Of a DNA stretch of 64,000 nt, positions 57,110 to 64,000 are shown one piece after another; the first letter of the stretch is position 1; each line of letters begins with the position of its first letter. The notes under the pieces were generated by a model. It was not told the origin of the DNA. It was given only the letters and a program-made list of their open reading frames with translations, and made no database searches. The position numbers and the translations under genes are program-made. The DNA comes from Diogma glabrata (taxonomy: Eukaryota > Arthropoda > Insecta > Diptera > Cylindrotomidae), in assembly GCA_963693315.1 (NCBI GenBank), contig OY856186.1, positions 300,190,910 through 300,254,909 on the forward strand, written 5' to 3'.

Positions 57110-57420
57110 ATTCTAGTCTAGACCCATACAAGGTTATACAACTGGTCCATTACTGGTGACCAGAATGCAAGTATGGGCGAGTATTGCCAACCATGGTCAA
57201 TTATAATAATTTTGCTGGACGATAACTTCGGACAATAAATGGCTGCCATTCATTAGCCACGGAAAAAATCAGTAATATCGCATACAAGGTTGTACAGCTG
57301 GCATAGTGACGATTACTGGCAATCATGACTGGGCAATAAAAAAATATGAAATATCCTACATACATTTAAATAGATGAAATAATTAAAACAAAATAATTAA
57401 AATAAAATAAAAATATCCAA
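57110..57420. repeat. Repeat F copy within the left arm
   Basis: CCATACAAGGTTATACAACT ... GGACGATAACTTCGGACAAT ... GACTGGGCAATAAAA, related to 49694-50480. The mirror copy is at about 61890-62240 in the right arm. Confidence 0.7.
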
Positions 57421-57490
57421 TGAAAAAAAATTTAAAACTTATACCAACTTTACCAATTTTATCAGGTATGGTATGATTGAATTTGATCGG

Positions 57491-58096
57491 TAATTTTTTT
57501 TTGCTGTCAGAATATTTATTTTTCATTCATACAAACTATGATATTTAAACAGTAGGCTTTGCTTTAACTGTCGGCAATTCTTCTTGTCGTCGATAATTTT
57601 GCTTTGTCGTTATGAAAATTCTTTGTTGTCATTTTTTCTTCTAGCAAAATGAAATATAATTTAATCTTAGTAGGCGAATAACTGTTATAAATTTGTAATT
57701 TATTTTTGACAAATAAACATAAACATGCAAACATTTGTGAATGAAAACGGACATTTTTATTATTTGTGAATTGCATTTTTACATAATTTTGTATTATTGA
57801 ATAATTTGTAGAAAAAATTTTATTTATAAACTAAGAATTATATTTTAAACAAAATTATAATTAAAAAAATTACCTCGTTAAATACCACTCTTCATTGAAA
57901 TTTTTTCGAAAATTTTTCAATTTTACTCATTAAATTATTTTTAAGCAACACTGCTCAATCAAACCACTACTTAAACCACTCGTCCTTCGGACTCGTGGTT
58001 TATTGTGCGCTTTGATTCGCAGTGTTGCTAAATAATTTAATTCGTAAAATCAAAAAATTTTCGGAAAAATTTCAATGACTCGTGGTATTACAACCG
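57491..58096. mobile_element. Insertion specific to the left palindrome arm
   Basis: The right arm reads straight through from TTTGATCGG to AAATTTTTATAAGAATCG (about 61855-61880, inverse), while the left arm carries about 606 bp here. The insert has its own inner hairpin (TTAAGCAACACTGC near 57940 with GCAGTGTTGCTAAA near 58019). Non-coding; class unknown. Confidence 0.7.
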
Positions 58097-61000
58097 AAAA
58101 TTTTTATAAGAATCGAAAATACTACGACAAATTTTTTCCGACGTATGATTGAAATGTTTCGTAATATTTTCGATTCTCATATAAACGCACCCATTTATAG
58201 GTTGGGGCCGTTATGGATTTTTATAGCTGAAATAAAAAAAATTAGTAGCAGGTAACGGCCGGCTGGAATATATAGTTGAGGTTATAAACAATGAAAAATA
58301 AAACTTTCGAACTTGAGATGAAGGGAAGTAGTGAAATGGGGTGCTGTGTAAGGGGTTTTTCACTATTTGTAACGAATTTTGTTATTTGTAACGAAACGAG
58401 GCCTCCTAGAGAAAAGTGTTTCATACAAAAGTTGTAGATAATAAAAAAATCTAAAACTTTTCTTGCATACATTTTTCGACATAACCTCAAAGTTTGCGAG
58501 AAAATGATGAAAAACCGATTTTTCTGTTTTTTATTTTTTTTTCGCGTGAAAATTATTTAATTTAAATGAAACTTTGTGAAAGTACGTAATTATTTGCACA
58601 TAATAAGCATGAATTTTTTCAATTATGGAAAATAAATTTTTTTCGAGATTTTACCATTTTTCCGAAAAAACACCCCTATCTTCGGCGAACAACTTTATTG
58701 ATGTTTTTTTGGATTTTGATGTTGTACTAGTGCTTATTTTTTTTTGTCAAGATGTCTACTCTCAAAAGGTATATCGATTTTAATAATTTATTGTTATTTA
58801 GCAGCTTAAAATTGAGAAAAACCGAAAACAAAATTTTTCGAATCTCGAACTTGTCGATTTTTTTAATTTTTTTCAATTTTTTAGCATATTTATGTTAATA
58901 ATTCATAATATTTTAAAGAAAAAACCTTCTTTGGTATAAAATAAATAAAGTTGAATGAATTTACTTATTGGAAACAACGCTAAAATAGAATAAAATAAAA
59001 AGCAAAAAAATGCTGTTACGTATTCAAACAAAAAAAAATTTACAAAGTTTAAAATTTAACAGCATACTATAGGGTTGCCACGTGTCCTACTTTCGGGAGG
59101 ACAGTCCTACTTTGGAGCAAGAATGTCCTACGTCCTCCTTTACTATAAAAATGTCCTACTTTAGGCAAACTGTAATACAATATCTTACACTGAAAAAAAT
59201 AGATTTTTTTTCTACCTATTTCTCTCAATAAACGCGCTAGCAAAATAAGTAATTGTTTTTGCACCTTTACTTATATTAAAATTGTAACTGATTATTTAAC
59301 TTTATGTCGAAAGGTTAGTAACAATAGCAAATAATTTACATTGCTGACATATGTGAATATCTATGCTTTATTGCACGATTTATTCAGGTGGTAAACCACC
59401 ATTGTTTAAATTTTGAAATGCACCCACCGTTAAACCTCTGTTTTTTTAAATAACTTTTGTTACAAAGTACCTGTTCTTAGAATTATTAATAAAATACAAT
59501 GACTGAACCGAATTTTGTTATAAAGTAAAACCTTTGGCTACAGAAAGCTAACGATTTTGAAGGAATATGTAAATACACAAAACTACTACTACTTATGAGT
59601 AACTTATACAGCTACCTAACTACTTATGAGTAACTGGCTTACAACATAAGTTTATTATAATCATTATAATTATTATAATAAGTTTATTGATTTTTTTGAA
59701 AGTGCCAATGAGACGGCATGTTTGGCTGTATTTCTGAGTTCTTAAAACTTTAAGTTTAAGTTTTTCGAGTGTTACCGCATTGGAGGCAAATAACATCAAT
59801 GCGAATTTGTATGCCATTATTCATTATAAATAAATAAATTAGCATTACAGAAATAACGCCCATACATTCATTCATACATTCATACTTACACATGTCCTGA
59901 TAAAGCTTACGCATGTTCTGATAAAGCTTTATCCGCCGAATTTTCAGCAAAAATTTCAAAGAAAGCTTCACGCTTCACACAACTAGATGAATAGATATTT
60001 ACTACTACAACAGAACGAGCTCTGCTGCTTTTGTCCAGGCTCACTTTATCCTACGCCCCTCTCCCCCCCAACCTTCAGTCGTTTTGGGCGGGCATTTCAA
60101 ATACCTGTATGCTCAGGGTTGCCATGTTTTCAAAGTTTCAAAGTAAGACACACTACCCCTAATGTCTCAAAACTAAAAAACTCGTTGGATTTGTGCCACT
60201 TCATTTTTCAGTTAAAAATAAATTTTTTTAAAAAAAATTCGGTTTCGTTTTGATGTAAGTATGTATCTATGAATGAATGTATGGTCGTTATTTCTGTAAT
60301 GCTAATTTATTTATTTATGATGAATAATGGCATACAAATTCGCATTGATGTTATTAGCCTCCAATGCGGTAACACTCGAAAAACTTAAACATAAAGTTTT
60401 AAGAATTTAGAAATACAGCCAGACATGCCATCTGCTGATTCATTGGCACTTTCATTAAAATCAATAAACTTATGTTGTAAGCCAGTTACTCATAAGTAGT
60501 TAGGTAACTATATAAGTTACTCATAAGTAGTAGTAGTTTTGTGTATTTACACAATGAGTTCATTGCCAAACTTTTCTGCAATGAATATTTTACAAACTAC
60601 CATTGCAGAAATATTGCAAAGTTCTGCAATAGTCTAATTGCGGCTTAACCTTTCGACATAAAGTTAAATAATCAGTTACAATTTTAATATAAGTAAAGGT
60701 GCAATAACAATTACTTATTTTGTTAGCGCGTTTATTGAGAGAAATAGGTAGAAAAAAAATCTATTTTTTTCAGTGTAAGATATTGTATTACAGTTTGCCT
60801 AAAGTAGGACATTTTTATAGTAAAGGAGGACGTAGGGCATTCTTGCTCCAAAGTAGGACTGTCCTCCCGAAAGTAGGACACGTGGCAACCCTATAGTATG
60901 CTGTTAAATTTTAAACTTTGTAAATTTTTTTTTGTTTGAATACGGAACAGCATTTTTTTGCTTTTTATTTTATTCTATTTTAGCGTTGTTTCCAATAAGT

Positions 61001-62898
61001 AAATTCATTCAACTTTATTTATTTTATACCAAAGAAGGTTTTTTCTTTAAAATATTATGAATTATTAACATAAATATGCTAAAAAATTGAAAAAAATTAA
61101 AAAAATCGACAAGTTCGAGATTCGAAAATTTTTTTTTCGGTTTTTCTCAATTTTAAGCTGCTAAATAACAATAAATTATTAAAATCGATATACCATTTGA
61201 GAGTAGACATCTTGACAAAAAAAATAAGCACTAGTACAACATCAAAATCCAAAAAAACATCAATAAAGTTGTTCGCCGAAGATAGGGGTGTTTTTTCGGA
61301 AAAATGGTAAAATCTCGAAAAAAATTTATTTTCCATAATTGAAAAAATTCATGCTTATTATGTGCAAATAATTACGTACTTTCACAAAGTTTCATTTAAA
61401 TTAAATAATTTTCACGCGAAAAAAAAATAAAAAACAGAAAAATCGGTTTTTCATCATTTTCTCGCAAACTTTGAGGTTATGTCGAAAAATGTATTTTAAT
61501 ACATTTTAAGATTTTTTTTAGATTTTTTTATTATCTACAACTTTTGTATGAAACACTTTTCTCTAGGAGGCCTCGTTTCGTTACAAATAACGAAAAACAG
61601 TTTTCACCCCTTACACAGCACCCCATTTCACTACTTCCCTTCATCTCAAGTTCGAAAGTTTTTTTTTTCATTGTTTATGACCTCAACTATATATTCCAAC
61701 CGGCCGTTACCTGCTACTAATTTTTTTTATTTCAGCTATAAAAATCCATAACGGCCCCAGCCTATAAATGGGTGCGTTTATATGAGAATCGAAAATATTA
61801 CGAAACATTTCAATCATACGTCGGAAAAAATTTGTCGTAGTATTTTCGATTCTTATAAAAATTTCCGATCAAATTCAATCATACCATACCTGATAAAATT
61901 GGTAAAGTTGGTATAAGTTTTAAATTTTTTTTCATTGGATATTTTTATTTTATTTTAATTATTTTGTTTTAATTATTTAATCTATTTAAATGTATGTAGG
62001 ATATTTCATATTTTTTTATTGCCCAGTCATGATTGCCAGTAATCGTCACTATGCCAGCTGTACAACCTTGTATGCGATATTACTGATTTTTTCCGTGGCT
62101 AATGAATGGCAGCCATTTATTGTCCGAAGTTATCGTCCAGCAAAATTATTATAATTGACCATGGTTGGCAATACTCGCCCATACTTGCATTCTGGTCACC
62201 AGTAATGGACCAGTTGTATAACCTTGTATGGGTCTAGACTAGAATTCCTGTTAAATCTACATTTTTTACATTTCTGGAAATTTTGCATTACAAGGAGTTT
62301 AAGTAAGCAAAAATGTTCCGTGTCCAACTACAATGTTTAATCTCCAACTCAATAACTCAATAACTCTACAAGATTGAATGCATTATGCAAATGAGCTCAA
62401 GCAACGGTGTTTTGATAATGACAGTATTCCTTAAGTATATAACATAGTCACCAGGCCCTCGCCGGTTTCAATTGATGATTACGAAATATGTTATACTTCA
62501 TGAGGCGCTTGTCCTTGACGAGTCCCACAACTTTTGTATCTGCCCATTTTTCTCGATTCGGCCGCGTTTTTGTTCGGCAAATACCGAAACATTACGACTG
62601 CCCGAGAAATATTGCTCCTATTATTGAGTCCGAACGTTGATTTTTTGGCATGTTTGGGTTGTCGGACTCGAACAATAGGAGACTAATTTTTGTCGGACAA
62701 GGTTACTCTCGTTTTCTAAAATAAATTTCCGACCCCATTAATAAAAAAACAAAATTTTGGTAGTAAATTTACAAGATCTTCGGACCATCGTAATGTTTTG
62801 GCGTTTCCCGAACGAAAAAGCGGCCGCATCGAGAAAAATAGCAGATACAAAAGTTGGCGAGCTCGTCAAGGACAGGCGAAGTATAAAACGGTATGGTT

Positions 62899-63143
62899 GG
62901 TATGATTGAATAAAAATCCGACTCGGAAATATTATAACTATTCGGAAAGCAAAATGGATTCGAAAATTTTTCCGACAGAAATGTTCGAAAAATACTTTCA
63001 ATCATATGCCATTTTAAATTTCCGAATTTTTTTTCTTTTTTTTTTTTATTTAAGGCTAAAAAATTCTGTCGAATTTTCGAATCCATTTTGCATTCCGAAT
63101 AGTTATAATATTTCCGAGTCGGATTTTTATTCAATCATACCAC
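62899..63143. repeat. Hairpin MITE-like element
   Basis: TGGTATGATTGAATAAAAAT at 62899 is inverted as ATTTTTATTCAATCATACCA ending at 63142. The arms extend about 75 bp each (CCGACTCGGAAATATT / AATATTTCCGAGTCGG, and GCAAAATGGATTCGAAAAT on the inner side), with a T-rich loop. Short frames on both strands read almost the same peptide because of the palindrome. Confidence 0.8.
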
Positions 63144-63345
63144 CACAGTATATTTCAGCCAAGAAACCTTAACTAAATTATAGGTGAAATTGTTCAAACT
63201 ATATATTTCTAAAATGAATTATTTCTGAAATGGAATTACTCTAGTGAATTTTAACACAATGACATAGATCGGCCAATTTATGGTTGCAGTACTGGCCCAA
63301 TAACAATCGCCAATTAACGTTATGCATTAACGTACCATTCCTTTC
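63144..63345. repeat. Repeat F distal part
   Basis: GTGAAATTGTTCAAACTAT and ACTCTAGTGAAT match about 50717-50767, followed by the GATCGGCCAAT ... GGCCCAATAACAAT block shared with 54608-54650. Confidence 0.6.
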
Positions 63346-63499
63346 CCATTTGAAGTAAAGTGTACCGCCAATAAATAGTAGATCGGGCGAAAATAGAACA
63401 ACATATTTTTCGGCAAACGGCTGTAAATTGAACTTTACTGCCACTAGGGAGAAGGATAAAGTCTTACTTATTTGACGTATATGCCATTTTTCTTTTTTT

Positions 63500-63600
63500 T
63501 TACGGTGACAGAAAAAGTAACTCATATATTTACGGCTGCAGAAAAAGTGTCGCCATTTATTTCTATATTTTTACAGCGACAGCAAAAGTAACATAACATG
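63500..63600. repeat. Short degenerate tandem repeat
   Basis: TTTAC(G/A)G(C/T)(G/T)(G/A)CAG(A/C)AAAAGT occurs three times (near 63500, 63530 and 63570), with a spacing of about 30-42 bp. Confidence 0.55.
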
Positions 63601-63724
63601 ATATTATGAATAGTTTCTTTGTAATTTTTTCAAACAAATTCTATAATTATAATAACAAAATATAACTACGATAACAAAAAATAACAAATATTTTGATTGC
63701 ATTATGAAATTTTGAATAGAAAGG

Positions 63725-63860
63725 AGGTTGCTTTGATAAAAAATAAATTATTTATTTATTTTGAAATAAAAATCATTTTATTTATTTAAAGTATTTATTT
63801 ATTTACTAAATTTATTAAATATTTTTTTAATTTATTTATTTATTTTGAAATAAAATCTAT
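63725..63860. repeat. ATTT-type microsatellite region
   Basis: Imperfect (ATTT)n with TTATTTATTTATTTTGAAAT occurring twice. No gene is visible from 63345 to the end of the window. Confidence 0.75.
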
Positions 63861-64000
63861 TTATCTAAAAAATTCGATAGATTTTACCGCTGGTACTTGG
63901 CGAAACATGATGAATACTTTTTGTAAATAAATTTTCTTGTTGTTATTTCGCGGAGTTGTTTATTATTAATAAATTAACTATTTAGTTATATTTAATTAAT

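Larger units (their letters stand above)
56464..62890. repeat. Giant imperfect palindrome
   Basis: The left arm (about 56464-59890) and right arm (about 60265-62890) are inverse copies around a spacer of about 375 bp. Outer edges: CGTTTTATACTTCGCCTGTC at 56464 and GACAGGCGAAGTATAAAACG ending at 62890. Matching landmarks include GCGGCCGC near 56528 and 62821, GGAATATATAGTTGAGGT at 58265 against 61680-61697, GGGTTGCCACGTGTCCTAC at 59072 against 60876-60895, and GGCTTACAACATAAG at 59637 against 60470-60485. Substitutions are scattered, and one insertion (57491-58096) is in the left arm only. No coding gene is seen. It may be a long-TIR element or foldback cluster. Confidence 0.88.

Noticed and set aside
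63241..63525. 94-aa ORF on the - strand.
   Set aside because: It overlaps repeat F and a short tandem repeat, with no recognisable domain.

Overview
This is an AT-rich animal nuclear window, almost certainly from an insect. Both confident host genes are insect orthologues with spliceosomal introns (57 bp, 129 bp and about 21 kb), and the remainder is dominated by LINEs, MITEs and long inverted-repeat elements. The order of insect cannot be fixed from the sequence. I saw no bacterial, viral or CRISPR features.

Host genes. (1) mRpS15 (mitochondrial ribosomal protein uS15m) is complete on the + strand in two exons, 5764-6115 and 6173-6618, giving 265 aa. (2) The Dlish/vamana orthologue, a triple-SH3 adaptor of Fat-Dachsous/Hippo signalling, lies on the - strand. 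I assembled three exons: 29395-29347, 29217-28331 and 7144-6980, giving 366 aa. Its last intron (28330-7145) is about 21.2 kb and falls inside the third SH3 domain. It is filled with transposons and also carries, on the opposite strand, a short reading frame with an APC/C C-box (DRFIPRR), like the N-terminus of Cdc20/Fizzy/Cortex proteins. mRpS15 and Dlish are convergent, with stop codons about 360 bp apart.

Mobile elements. At least five LINE families are readable. LINE-A is an endonuclease-RT element with one apparently intact 1007-aa copy (51015-54038) and many broken ones. LINE-B has two copies in the Dlish intron. LINE-C has an N-terminal PHD finger and an RT. An RTE-like family has three copies. 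A fifth RT relic lies at 49160-54860. Two further copies are short LINE-A derivatives that join the 5' UTR to the last ~100 bp, with the same junction in both. DNA elements include a hAT-type MITE with 8-bp TSDs, a MITE flanked by CAG, a MITE with GAGGTCCACACC ends, and two roughly 3-kb elements with very long terminal inverted repeats carrying decayed zinc-finger-type genes. One of those genes ends in a Tesmin/TSO1-like CXC domain. A giant imperfect palindrome with arms of about 2.6-3.4 kb covers 56464-62890.

Layout: 1-4835 RTE copy with LINE-A insertions; 5764-7144 mRpS15 and the Dlish 3' exon; 7145-28330 the Dlish intron (LINE-B, C-box ORF, LINE-B, long-TIR element 1, foldback and tandem duplication, LINE-A, RTE, MITEs); 28331-29395 Dlish exons 2 and 1; 31915-34313 LINE-C split by a hAT MITE; 35165-38665 RTE and LINE-A; 38666-45000 anonymous repeats and a mini-LINE; 45923-49060 long-TIR element 2; 49160-54860 three-level nest around intact LINE-A; 56464-62890 giant palindrome; 62899-64000 a hairpin and simple repeats. 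The strongest signals are insertions whose empty sites can be read from paralogous copies in the same window.
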